NCBI RefSeq assembly: GCF_002803985.1
Contig: NZ_CP024963.1
Location: 496,001 to 560,000, forward strand
Origin: Williamsoniiplasma luminosum
GTDB taxonomy: Bacteria > Bacillota_I > Bacilli_A > Mycoplasmatales > Mycoplasmataceae
DNA length: 64,000 nt
Direction: 5' to 3'
This document shows, in pieces, positions 31,102 to 41,769 of this stretch (position 1 is the first letter of the stretch; each line of letters opens with the position of its first letter). The notes below the pieces were generated by a model. The model worked only from the letters and a program-made list of their open reading frames with translations, searched no databases and was not told where the DNA came from. The translations under genes and the position numbers were made by a program.

Positions 31102-31145
31102 GTTGCTATAATAAATACATAGTGGGAGAAAGTGGGGGAAAGTGT
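31102..31145 (+). promoter_or_regulatory. mraZ promoter with triple MraZ operator
   Basis: An extended -10 (TGC-TATAAT, TATAAT at 31107-31112) precedes three direct repeats on a 10-bp period: ATAGTGG (31119), AAAGTGG (31129) and AAAGTGT (31139). They run up to the start codon. This matches the MraZ box described in Mycoplasma gallisepticum (AAAGTG[T/G] repeats spaced by 3). The repeats cover the ribosome-binding region, so bound MraZ should also affect its own expression. Confidence 0.88.
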
Positions 31146-31577
31146 ATGTTTTTAGGTACATTCGAACATTCTATTGATACAAAAGGTCGTTTAACATTAC
31201 CATCTAAATTTAGAGGCAAAATGGATGCGACAGTTTTTCTATCTCGTGGATTTGAAGGTAGCTTAGAAATTCGCAACGAACAAGAATTTAGTATGTGAAA
31301 ACAAGAATTGGAACTATTAGAACCATTCAAAAAAGACACACGTGCTTTAATGCGTTACATCTTTTCTAACTCTGCTGATCTCGAAATTGATGCAGCTGGA
31401 AGAATTAAAATTCCAACTAACTTGTTAGCAGTTGCAAAAATTGAAAAAGAAGTTTATATCCTTGGGGTTGGTTCAAAAATTGAGATATGAGATAAAGCTT
31501 CTTATGACCAATATGAACAAGATAATTTCTCTGACATTGAAGCTATTGCTGAAAAAATAGATAACGTTGGTGGTTAG
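31146..31577 (+). CDS. mraZ: Transcriptional regulator MraZ
   Basis: A 143-aa protein with two AbrB-like SpoVT-MraZ repeats: MFLGTFEHSIDTKGRLTLPSKFR at the N-terminus (strand-loop-helix with DxKGR) and LEIDAAGRIKIPTNLLAVA at residues ~79-97 (DxxGR). It forms a ring that binds the direct repeats just upstream and controls the division operon that follows. The start ATG overlaps the third operator repeat region. The gene lies 1 nt before rsmH. Confidence 0.96.
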
Positions 31578-31578
31578 T

Positions 31579-32505
31579 ATGGAAAAGCACACACCGGTTT
31601 TATTAGCAGAATCAATTAAGTATTTAAATCTTCAACCAAATGGAATTTATGTTGATTGCACCTTAGGACGAGGTGGACATTCAAGTGAAATCCTCAAACA
31701 TTTAGACAATGGAGTTTTATATGCCATTGATCAAGATCCAATAGCAATTGCCGAATCACAAACAAAACTCGCTGCAACTTTGAAAAATTTTCATATTTTA
31801 AATGGAAATTTTTCAAATATAGCATCATTATTGGCCTTGAAAAATGTTTTTCAAGTCGATGGAATTTTATATGATCTAGGAGTTTCTTCACCCCAATTCG
31901 ATGTTGGTGAACGAGGGTTTAGTTATCGTTTTGATGGACCTTTGGATATGCGAATGGACACTGTTCATAATCAATTAACTGCTGAAAAAGTTATCAACCA
32001 AAAATCTGAAGAAGAATTATGTCAAATTTTTTGACAATATGGAGATGAAAAATTTGCTAGACAAATTGCCAGTTCAATTATCAAAACCAGACCACTTAAA
32101 ACCACCTTTGAATTAGTTGATGTCATCAAACAAAGTTTACCTCAAAAAGTTTTGAAACAAAAAGGACACCCAGCTAAAAAAGTTTTTCAAGCTTTAAGAA
32201 TTTATGTCAATGATGAAATCAATGTCTTGAAAACTTCGATTGAACAAAGTTTAAAACTTTTAAAACCTAAAGGGAGGATTGTGATTATCACTTTCCACTC
32301 ATTAGAAGAAAAAATTGTCAAAGAAAGTTTTAAGGCAGCAACGATTAGTGGCATGGAATCAGTCATTTCTAAACTTCCGATCGAAGTTGAAAATGATACG
32401 CAATTTTCATTAATTATTAAAAAACCAATTGTTCCAAAAAATACGGAAATCGAAAATAATAACCGAGCTCACAGTTCTAAAATGTGAGTCATCGAAAAGA
32501 AATAA
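31579..32505 (+). CDS. rsmH: 16S rRNA (cytosine(1402)-N4)-methyltransferase
   Basis: A 308-aa SAM-dependent enzyme. The N-terminus MEKHTPVLLAESIKYL is the family start, chosen over in-frame TTG/GTG codons upstream. DCTLGRGGHSSEIL is the SAM loop (residues ~30-43). GILYDLGVSSPQFD, GERGFSYRFDGPLDMRMD, AKKVFQALRIYVNDEI and IITFHSLEEKIVK are all conserved family blocks. It methylates C1402 of 16S rRNA in the decoding centre. Second gene of the division cluster. Confidence 0.97.
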
Positions 32506-32521
32506 GAAAGGATGTGAGATT

Positions 32522-33877
32522 ATGCTCTTAAATAATCAACGAGTTTATGCAACTTTAGAAATTCGTCAAAATCAAATGTTGTTTACAGTTTTGAAAAAAA
32601 CTCATAATAGAACCATGGTTGTCTTTAAAAAAGAAGATAATAAAACAACATTTTTAAATGACGAATTAATTGTTATTGATGTGCATCAAACAGCAAATAA
32701 ATTAAAAACATTTATCAATGAATATGAACAAACACATGATGGATATAAGATCATTAAAGTAGCATTAATCTTACCATCTGAAAAAATTCAACTCAAAGAA
32801 ACTTATGAAAAAATAAACATCGAGACAAATGGAAAACCAACAAAAATCACAAAAGAATTAATTGCGAAATTAAAAAAAGTTGCCTTCGGCAAACCTTCAA
32901 TTGAACAAAATGTAGTTTTAGAATCTAGAAGTATTTCTTGATCAATTGATCACTTCCAAATTCCATTGAATCGAATCTTTCAACATGAAGGAAAGGAATT
33001 ATCAGCTTGATTTAAAAATTATGAAATGAATAATCAAATAGTTAAAAGTCATAAAGCAGTGCTTCAAAAAAATGATTTAGAAGTGCTTTATACCACAACT
33101 TCAATCAATGAATTATATCGTCTGGCTGCCAATGAAACTTCTAAAGAAAATTCGACTTTAATTATTGATTGAGGCGAAGATAAGATTGAAGCAGCCATGT
33201 ACAATCAAGGAATCATGGAACAAAATATCGTGATTCCGTGAGGAATCAATGAGGTTGTTAAAACCATTGCTCAACAACTGAAAATTAAGATTAAAAATGT
33301 TGAAGAATACTTATTTAATTTATTAAATTTTTCAAGTGATATTTTAAATGAGAGTTTAGTGATGCAAGTTTTCACCAAAGTTGATAGTTATAAAAAAAAG
33401 CAACAATATTCAGGGCTGAAATTAAAAGAGATTTTTATCAAAGAGCTAAATAATAGTTATGAGATGATCAAAAAACTCTGCATTGGTTATAATGATTCAA
33501 TTGAAATTGTGACCTATAATTTCGGATGCGTTCAAAAAATCATGGGTGCTGAACAATTATTTAAAAAAGGCAATGCAATTGCTAACGATTATGTGTTTAA
33601 TCAATTCAACATGGGGGTCAACAACAATTACAATTTAAACAGTTCTTTTGGTGCTATTAAAGCCATTGAACAAATCAATAATATGAAAAATCAATTCGAA
33701 GAAGTGATTACTTCGATTGGAATTATTTCAAAACAACACATCAAACAAAAACATGAAAATACAATTTTCAAACACCAAATGAATTTTGGGAAAAACCAAT
33801 TACAACAACAAGCACATTTCTTAATCAATGAAGGAATCTTCATTGATGAACAAGAAATTTTAAGAAAAGAAGGATAA
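32522..33877 (+). CDS. ftsA: Cell division protein FtsA
   Basis: A 451-aa actin-like protein, divergent as usual in mollicutes. Recognisable parts are the N-terminal strand YATLEIRQNQMLFTVL in place of ATP-binding phosphate loop 1, the STLIIDWGEDKIEAAMYNQGIM phosphate-2 region at ~215-235, and the VIPWGINEVVKTIAQQLKI that follows it (typical ..G..xT.DIA..L.). The assignment is strengthened by its place between rsmH and ftsZ, 4 nt before the latter. FtsA links FtsZ filaments to the membrane; the usual C-terminal amphipathic helix is not obvious here. Confidence 0.82.
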
Positions 33878-33881
33878 AAAT

Positions 33882-35033
33882 ATGGAACAAAAATTTGACC
33901 AAATCGCTAAAATAAAAGTTATCGGAGTTGGTGGCGGAGGAAATAACGCTGTCAATAGGATGATTAACGAATCAATCCAAGGTGTGGATTTTATCGTTGC
34001 AAACACTGATGCACAAGTGCTATCAGTTTCAAAAGCACCAACAAAAATTATTTTGGGAGAAAAAATCTCAAAAGGTTTAGGAGCGGGAGCTAATCCAGAA
34101 ATCGGAAAACAAGCAGCCCTTGAATCAATTGATGCAATTAAAGAAGCATTAGAAGGAGCCGATCTAGTTTTTGTTGCTTCTGGAATGGGGGGTGGAACCG
34201 GAACTGGGGCTGCTCCAATCATTGCCAAAGTTGCGCAAGAATCTGGTGCTCTTGTGATTGCGATTGTGACCAAACCATTTAGGTTTGAAGGAAAAAATCG
34301 CAATAAATTTGCCATTGAAGGATTAACAGAATTGAAAAAACATGTTGATTCTGTGATTGTGATTTCAAACGATCGATTGTTAGAATACATTGGTGGATTA
34401 CCAATTGAAGATTCGTTCAAAGAAGCTGATTCAATTTTGAAACAAGGTGTTCAAACCATTACAGATTTAATTGCAGTTCCAGCTGTGATTAATTTAGATT
34501 TTGCAGACGTGCGCGCCGTGATGTCTAAAAAAGGAAATGCTTTATTTGGAATCGGAATTGCTGAAGGTCAAGACAAAGCAATTGTTGCTGCCAATAAAGC
34601 AATTTCATCATCACTGCTTGAAGCTTCAATTGAAGGTTCAAAAGATGTGATTGTCAATATCACTGGTGGGAAAGGTGTTTCATTAAATGACGCTTATGAT
34701 GCTGTGGATATTATTCAACAAGCAGTTGGCAGCGAAGATGTGAATATTGTTTTTGGAATTGCCATTAATAATCAATTAAATGATGAATTAATTGTAACTG
34801 TGATTGCAACTGGTTTTGACCAAGTTGACAGTCAAGTTCAACACCAAAATACAATTCTTGAATCACAAAGAAGACAAGTGGTGAACACCAACAATTTTGA
34901 TCTTGAATCATTGAAAGCCAAAGAAAAAAGCTTTGAAAATAAACAAGCTTGAGAAAAAACAATTAAACTTCAAACCCCAATTAGTAATGAAATAGATGAT
35001 GAAGATGAAGACTTTCCAACCTTCTTAAAATAA
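33882..35033 (+). CDS. ftsZ: Cell division protein FtsZ
   Basis: A 383-aa tubulin-like GTPase. It has GVGGGGNNAVNRM (residues ~15-27), the tubulin signature GMGGGTGTGAAP (101-112), T7-loop NLDFADVRAVM and the C-terminal tail DEDFPTFLK that binds FtsA/SepF. It polymerises at mid-cell to form the Z ring. It lies 1 nt before the sepF gene. The shared frame continues across one UGA-Trp at 34950-34952. Confidence 0.98.
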
Positions 35034-35034
35034 T

Positions 35035-35412
35035 ATGAAAAAATTCATTAACATATTTAAAAAACATCAAACTTCAATTCAACCTGAACCGAATTTATCA
35101 TCAAATGTGATTCATGACAATGAAGATTTCAACACTTTCAGAGAAGGTTTGAAAGAAGAAAAACCACCAATCTCACCAATTCAAAAAGATGTGAAACGTA
35201 AAACCCCAATTTTTAGTCCGACATCATTTTCAACAATTAAACCAATTGTTGATGAGCTAATTAACTACAAAATTGTCTTAGTTGATTTTTCCAAATTATC
35301 ACACGCTGATAAAGTGAGATCAATTGATTTTATCACCGGAGTTATGTACGGACTTGATGGTGAATACAATAAAGTGGAAAATAAAATCTACAAATTCATT
35401 ACCAGAAAATAA
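35035..35412 (+). CDS. sepF: Cell division protein SepF
   Basis: A 125-aa protein. The N-terminal MKKFINIFKKHQ can form the membrane-binding amphipathic helix. A charged linker follows, and the last ~75 residues match the SepF core: FSTIKPIVDELINYKIVLVDFSKLSHADKVRSIDFITGVMYGLDGEYNKV. SepF anchors and bundles FtsZ. It is directly behind ftsZ and ends the mraZ-rsmH-ftsA-ftsZ-sepF operon. Confidence 0.9.
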   Translation: MKKFINIFKKHQTSIQPEPNLSSNVIHDNEDFNTFREGLKEEKPPISPIQKDVKRKTPIFSPTSFSTIKPIVDELINYKIVLVDFSKLSHADKVRSIDFITGVMYGLDGEYNKVENKIYKFITRK

Positions 35413-35415
35413 AAA

Positions 35416-35441
35416 ATTCACCACAAAAAGGTGATTTTTTT
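35416..35441 (+). terminator. Terminator after sepF
   Basis: TCACC and GGTGA form a short stem with A-rich loop and are followed by T7, only 4 nt beyond the sepF stop. Confidence 0.7.
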
Positions 35442-35452
35442 ATTGGAAAAAT

Positions 35453-35481
35453 TTATTCACACTTTTTTCCACATTTCCACA
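35453..35481 (+). promoter_or_regulatory. Cluster of DnaA-box-like sites upstream of nrdJ
   Basis: Three 9-mers resemble TTATCCACA: TTATTCACA (35453), TTTTCCACA (35465) and ATTTCCACA (35473). Each differs from the consensus by one or two bases. They lie 130-155 nt before a ribonucleotide reductase start. DnaA controls nrd genes in E. coli, so a regulatory role is possible. Confidence 0.45.
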
Positions 35482-35608
35482 AAATGTGTATTACAATCTA
35501 TTGTACATGAAATCACTTTCTCTAAGATTAATGGAATGGCCATGTTTTGCCTTTTTATTAACGCAAGTTGAGGTTTAAAGGTGTTATTCATAAATTAGAG
35601 GAGATAAA

Positions 35609-38089
35609 ATGTACAACGCAGACCAAATTGCTGAATTAAATTTAGATATTAAAAATAATTTTGACAATATTTTTCCCATTGAAGATGGGTTCAAACTTCA
35701 TTTTGAAGGTGTTTCTAGAATGGTTATGTTAGATCGTTATTCCCAAAAGGATGACACTCTAAAAACCTTGAAAGTTGGGGATTTAGTCATCACTGTGATT
35801 AAAAATGATCCTAATTTTCCAACTCGTGGAATTGGTCAAATCATTGATATTATTGAAAATGACAAGTATTTAATTAAAATCGAAGAACAATATCTAGGTT
35901 TTGTCTCAGACGAATTTAAAGTTGACCCAAAAATTAATAATTTAATCATTAAAGATAAAGGATCTTTAATGAAACCATTAGAACTATATTTTGAACAAAT
36001 CGCAAGACGAGTTGCTAAATTTTTAGGTCAAGAAGAAGCTGAAGAAATTCAAAAAGCGTTTGCCCATGAATTGGAAAGTTTAAATTTTATTCCTGCCGGA
36101 AGAGTTTTATATGGAGCTGGTTCAAACAAACAAGTAACATTTTTTAACTGTTATGTAATGCCATATATCCACGATAGTCGTGAAGGAATTGCTCATCACC
36201 GTGAAAAAGTTGCTGAAATTATGAGTCGTGGGGGAGGAGTTGGAACTAATGGTTCAACTTTGAGACCAAAAGGGGCTGTTGCTTTGTCAGTTGGAGGTTC
36301 TTCATCTGGGGCTGTTTCTTGATTAAACGATTTATCACAATTAACACATTTAATTGAACAAGGTGGTTCAAGACGTGGAGCACAAATGATTATGCTTGCA
36401 GATTGACACCCAGACATTGTAGAATTTATTATTTCCAAAATGCAAAACGTTAAATCATTGCTTTTTGTTAAACAAAATTTTACATCTGAACATATTCAAA
36501 ACGAAGTTAACAAAAAGCTTAAATTTAAAAATTTTGATGCCACTCAAAGAAAAATTTATGAAAATGTTTTACAACATAGTTCTTCATTTGATCATAAATT
36601 TGTCACTGAAGTGACCCAAAAATTGTTAAGTGGTGGTGAATATGAAGTTGTGGCACCAGAATTTTTAAGTGGGGCCAATATTTCGGTTGCTATCTCAAAT
36701 AAATTTATGGACGCGATTGACAACGATCAAGATTGAGCATTAAAATTTCCAGATAATTTGGTGTTCACTCCTGAACAAAAAAGTTTTTATGAATCAGATT
36801 GAGAAAAAATTGGCAATGTTTTTGAGTGAGAAGCTTTAGGTTATCCGACAAAAACATTCAAAACCATTAAAGCTCGCGAATTATGAAAATTGATTAATTT
36901 TTGTGCGACTTATTCAGCAGAACCAGGAATCTTTTTCATTGATAAAGCCAATGAAATGACTAATGCCAGAGGTTATGATCAAAGAGTTGTCGCAACTAAT
37001 CCTTGTGGAGAACAACCGTTGGCACCATTTTCAGTATGTAACTTAGGAGCGATCAATTTAGCAAATTTTGTTGATAAAAAAACTGGCCAAATTTTAGAAG
37101 ATAAGTTGAAAAAAACTGTCTCAACTTGTGTCCGTTTACAAGACAATATTATTGATTTAACCCCATACTTTTTAGAAGAAAATAAAAAACAAGCGTTAGG
37201 TGAAAGACGTGTTGGAATGGGTGTTATGGGATTACATGACATGTTGATTTGAGCCGGTGTGAGATATGGAAGTGAAGCTGGAAACAAAATTGTTGATCGT
37301 GTTTTTGAAATCATCACCACTTCTGCTTATCGTGCATCAATTGCATTAGCTAAAGAAAAAGGTGCCTTTCCATTTTTGGATGATCGTCAAAAATTTGTTC
37401 AATCAGGTTTTATCAAAACATTACCTGGTGATATTGTTGATGGGATTTTAGAATTTGGAATCAGAAATTCACACTTAATTACAGTTGCCCCAACTGGATC
37501 AACTGGAACTATGGTTGGTGGTTCAACTGGATTAGAACCATATTTTGCTTTCTCATATTTCAGAAGTGGAAGACTTGGTAAATTTATGGAAGTAAAAGTG
37601 CCATTAGTTGAAAAATGATTAGCATTCCACCCAGAATATCAACATCAAAACTTACCAGATATTTTTGCTACAGCGATGAATTTAAGCCCGATTGAACATG
37701 CCAATGTGCAGTGCATTATTCAACGTTGAGTTGATTCTTCGATTTCAAAAACAGTCAATGCACCAAAAGGATATTTGGTCAATGATGTTGAAAAAATCTA
37801 CATGTACTTATATAAAAATGGTGCCAAAGGTGGAACTGTTTATGTTGATGGTAGCCGTGATACACAAGTTTTATCACTTGAAAAAGAAGAAAACTTATTC
37901 AGTGAAGAATTCACAAGAAGTGGGGTTGGTGTTGTTGTTGATGATGAAGATTTCAAAGATGAAAACACAATTAGAATTGGTAACGAAGTTGGTGATACTT
38001 GCCCAGTTTGTCAATTAGGAACACTGATTGATAGTGGTGGTTGTGTCACTTGCAACAGTTGTAATTCACAAGTTAAATGTGGACTTTAA
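35609..38089 (+). CDS. nrdJ: Class II (adenosylcobalamin-dependent) ribonucleotide reductase
   Basis: An 826-aa single-chain reductase that makes deoxyribonucleotides using a cobalamin-derived radical. Motifs include VTFFNCYVMP (first active-site Cys), MSRGGGVGTNGSTLRPKG, GGSRRGAQMIML, ATNPCGEQPLAPFSVCNLGAINLANF (radical-site Cys and Glu) and APTGSTGTMVGGSTGLEPYFA. The C-terminal zinc-ribbon CPVC...CVTCNSCNSQVKCGL is typical of NrdJ_Z proteins. There is no nrdF/nrdB partner nearby, and the size and C-terminus fit class II rather than class I. Its use implies B12 uptake. I saw no cobalamin riboswitch upstream. Confidence 0.9.
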
Positions 38090-38128
38090 TTACCAAAATT
38101 TAACCCAAAAAACATAATTTAAAAATTT

Positions 38129-38165
38129 GAAATCGATGAGTTTAGCTCATCGATTTCTTTATTTT
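38129..38165 (+). terminator. Terminator after nrdJ
   Basis: Perfect 12-bp stem GAAATCGATGAG / CTCATCGATTTC with a 5-base loop and a T-rich tail. Confidence 0.85.
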
Positions 38166-38294
38166 CATGCTGCTATTTTAAGTCTGATTTGATTTTAAAA
38201 ATCATAGATTTTTTGAATCATGATCTGATTATGTTTTTTGAAAATCTATTCTTATAAAAAAGAAAAATGCCTTTTTATCTCAACTAAAAAAGAA

Positions 38295-38316
38295 TATAAT
38301 AAAAACAAAAAAGGAG
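38295..38316 (+). promoter_or_regulatory. Promoter and ribosome site of hydrolase-exporter operon
   Basis: TATAAT at 38295-38300 is followed by AAGGAG at 38311-38316, 8 nt before the ATG at 38324. The leader is very short. Confidence 0.6.
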
Positions 38317-38323
38317 ACAATAA

Positions 38324-39292
38324 ATGGCTGAAAATTCAATATTTGCAAAAACAATGGTCAGCATGTTAAATTCACATTATTCCCCTACCGTTTATCGTCG
38401 TGAAGATGGCCAAGATATTAGATTAAACATTGTTAAAATGTTTAATCTCCATCCAACAAATTATAATTCTAATAAAAAATTAAATATTGATCCTGGTAAA
38501 GAACCAACAAATATCACCTTAACTTCCAAAGATGGTATCAAGTTAGCTGCTTCAATTTGGTTGAATGATAAAGCAACGAATAAATGAATTGTTGGTGCTC
38601 ATGGTTATAATTCATCGCGTTTTGATTTCTTATATTTGGCATGACATTATCGAGAATTGGGATATAACATTATTACTTTTGATTTTAGAAATCATGGTGC
38701 TAGTGAAAATGATGCAGTTACATGAGGGTATAAAGAAAAATGAGATTTAATTTCAACAATCGAATGATTGTTGAAAGCATATAAAGTTGATGAAATGGGA
38801 ATCGTGGGCACTAGTATGGGTGCTTTTACAATGAATTATTTTAATTTAACTGAACCAGAATTGATTAAAAAAGCTAACATTAGATGAGGGGTTTCAGATT
38901 CATCTTATATGTCTGTGCCCAAATTATTAGAGCGCATTGTTTATGATAATTCCCCTAAAATTTTAAAAAATTTTAGTAAAGAAACACTTAAAAATATGAT
39001 GCAAATTTACAAAAAAGACCATGGTGTAGATTTGACACATCTTGATTATTTATCAATCATCAAACCCAATGAAACTCATTTTCCAATTTTGTATATTCAC
39101 AATCGCGGAGATCGAATCACTAACTATTTAGATAGTTTTAGAATGTGAAATACTAAAAATAATCTCGAAGGAACTGATGTTAATGAATTAATTATTTTTG
39201 ATGGTTCACACCATACAAAAGCATTAATCGAACACACTCAAGAGTACAAAGAAAAGACTTTAAATTTCGTTAGAAAGCATGAAAAAAAATAA
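38324..39292 (+). CDS. Alpha/beta-hydrolase
   Basis: A 322-aa serine hydrolase of the alpha/beta fold. WIVGAHGYNSSRFDF is the oxyanion strand, NIITFDFRNHGASEND the following strand, and MGIVGTSMGAFTMNYF carries the nucleophile Ser in GTSMG. The acid Asp is likely in YIHNRGDRITNY, and the catalytic His in FDGSHHTKALIE. Members are esterases/lysophospholipase-like enzymes; the substrate is unknown. It is co-transcribed with an ABC exporter (3 nt to the ATPase gene), so it might act on the exported compound or on membrane lipid. Confidence 0.87.
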
Positions 39293-39295
39293 TAT

Positions 39296-40699
39296 ATGGA
39301 CAAAACAATTGATCAAACTAAAAAAGAAAATTCCAATGTTTTAGTGGTGGTTCATAACCTAACTAAAATTTTTTCGCATACAGTTTGAACAATTAAAAAA
39401 GTAAGTTTTGAAATTAATCGTGGAGAAGCAATTGCCTTTGTTGGAAACAACGGTGCTGGGAAAAGTGTTCTTGCTAAATTGATCGGAAATGTGATTCAAC
39501 AAACTAGTGGAATTATTGATTATTTTTTTAATGAATCAAATATTTTCAAAGCGATTGGTTATCAATCAAGAGAACAAGCTTGACCAGTTGGTTTTAAAGT
39601 CAAAGATGTGATTGCGTTATATAAAACCATTTATGAAGTTAAAGATAAAACTTGAATTGCTAAATTAATTGATACTTTTGGATTTGAAGAAATTATGGAG
39701 AAAAAACTTTCAAGTTTAGACATTTTGAGTTTGCAATTGTTTGCGATTTTTTTGGTGCTTTTATATAAACCAGAGTTAATTGTGATTGATGAATTTTCTT
39801 CTTCAATTGATTTTGAACGTAAAATGAAAATTTTAAATTTGTTAAAAGAATATAAAAATAATGGTGGAACAATTATTATTGTTCAACCTGAAGATTTTAT
39901 TTTAAATGCATTATGTAATCGCATCATCACATTGAATAAAGGTGAGATGCAAGATGATTCTTCATTAAAAAACATTGTTAAAGAACATGGTTCAACGTTT
40001 GAATACATTCGTAAATTAGCCGAAGAAGCTAAAGAAAATAAACGCCGAATTGCAACTAACCACAGTTTTGAAATTTTATTAAAAAAATTCAGAACAGCTT
40101 TTGCAAATTTAGAAAATGTATATGAAAAAAATTGTGGTTTAAATGAAGATGATCATTTATTAATTCAAATTAAAAATACTTTTTATCAAATTAAAATATC
40201 TGAAGATCAATTAACTCAAACTTTTACGCAAATTTTATTACAAAAAAATGTTAATCAAGCCATCAAAAATTTAAAACGAACTTTAAAAGAATTACGCGAA
40301 ACCATTATCTTTATCAAGAAACATCGAAAAACTGAATACAAGGATCCCAAATTCAAAAAAATTGAATTGGAACTTGAAAAAATGTCTAATTTTATTGAGA
40401 ATAAAATTCTATTAATTTTAAAAAATGACGAGTTATTTAAAAATGAAGAAACTGAAGAAGACATCTCTTCAGCTGAAAAAAAACAATTAAAAATTTTGAA
40501 AAAAAGATACATTAAAGAAGAATTAAAAATTATCAAATTAGAACGAAAACGTGCAAAGAAAAACCAACTCTTACTTGATGATTTAGAAAATTTTGATTAT
40601 GCTTTGAATCAAAATAATCAATTCGAAATTTCAGAAAATCATACAATCAAAAATGTTGGTCCAACATTAAAACATGCGCCTGAAGAAGGTGATGATTAA
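39296..40699 (+). CDS. ABC transporter ATP-binding protein with long coiled-coil extension
   Basis: A 467-aa ATPase. Residues ~15-230 form the nucleotide-binding domain with Walker A FVGNNGAGKSVLAKL, Q-loop YQSREQAWPV, Walker B LIVIDEFSSSID and a degenerate signature LSSLDILSLQL in place of LSGGQ. The remaining ~235 residues are Lys/Glu-rich and predicted helical/coiled-coil, an extension not found in ordinary exporters. The Walker B Glu is present, so ATP hydrolysis is possible. It overlaps the first permease gene (TAATG), forming an ABC-2-type transporter. Confidence 0.85.
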
Positions 40700-41769
40700 T
40701 GAAAAAAAATCTTTTATTAATCGCTGTTTTTTGAAGGATCCAGTGAAATAATTATAAAAATGATTATGCATCAATCACCTTAGGTTTTGTGCTTACATCA
40801 ATTATGGTTTTTTGTTGATTGATGTTTAAACCTAAAAACGGATTGTTCACAGCTGATCCGTTTATTCTTGCATCCGGAATTGGGATTACAACAATTAGAA
40901 ATGCGCAATATAATTTATCAAATGTTTTAGGAGATTGAAGAGCAAAAAGAATTTTAACAAGATTAAGACAAACAACACTTTCAAAACCAATTGCTTTTGT
41001 CTCTGTTCTTTCTTTTAATTGATTCATTAATCTTGTGATTATCACCTTTATTTTTATCATGGGAATGATGTTTCCTGAACAACGACGTTTGTTGCAATTT
41101 GTTGATTGAAATATTTTTTTATCGGGCTTATTTTTACATATTATTTTATGTACATTATTAGGTTTTGTGCTTCAAGCTTGAACCAATAATCGTGATTTGA
41201 AACAAATTTTTTGTTTAATTGGTTATTTTGGATCAATGTATTTATTAGGTTTAGGAATTCCTTGAAAAGTAGTTGGAAATGTTCAGTGATTGAATTATTT
41301 ACTTTATATTGCTCCACATAGATACACTATCACTTTAATGCAAAGTGGATGAATTGGAAAAGCTTATCCAAATTTAGAAATGCCAGTCGTTGGTGATGCT
41401 AAATGAGATCTCGGAGAGGGAAATGAATTTCCTGGAAGTGTTGATCCAAATTCATTTTTAGCAACTGAAGGTTTTGGTTTTGATCATCAATTGTGGTTAG
41501 TTTACTTGTTAATTTTTGCTTGATTTATTGTGATTATTTTAATCATTTATTGAGGATTTAAAAAAGGTAATAACTTTAATTCCAGAGGAATTAAAAGTTA
41601 TCAAGGTGTCAACAAAAGAATTTTTTACATCAATCAAATTAAAAAAACTCAAACTATCAATCAATTAATACAAGTGATTGATAAAATTAATTCTGAAGCC
41701 AAATCTGAAGAAGATAAATTAAAATTAATAAAATTGAAAACCAAAACACCTAAAAAGAGGTCCGGCTAA
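40699..41769 (+). CDS. ABC-2-type transporter permease
   Basis: A 356-aa integral membrane protein with six hydrophobic segments. The first pair lies at ~25-75; the rest include SVLSFNWFINLVIITFIFIMG, ILCTLLGFVLQAW, IGYFGSMYLLGLGIPWKVV, NYLLYIAPHRYTITLM and the final VYLLIFAWFIVIILIIYW. The pattern matches drug/lipid exporter permeases (LGxPW...N.LY..P..Y). A basic C-terminal tail follows. It shares TAATG junctions with the ATPase gene before and the second permease after. The two permeases resemble each other and probably form a heterodimer. Confidence 0.8.

Noticed and set aside
33860-34420. Long minus-strand open frame opposite ftsZ
   Set aside because: It is a mirror frame of the ftsZ coding strand, has no ribosome site, and its composition follows the codon pattern of ftsZ.
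35440-35608. Cobalamin riboswitch or NrdR box upstream of nrdJ
   Set aside because: I found neither the B12-box core nor an ACAC-TATAT-GTGT type palindrome; only the DnaA-like 9-mers stand out.
36979-37320. Minus-strand open frame opposite nrdJ
   Set aside because: Antisense shadow inside an intact reductase gene; no motif and no start context.
40255-40536. Minus-strand Phe/Ser-rich frame opposite the ABC ATPase tail
   Set aside because: It is the reverse complement of Lys/Glu-rich coiled-coil codons, which always produces such open frames.
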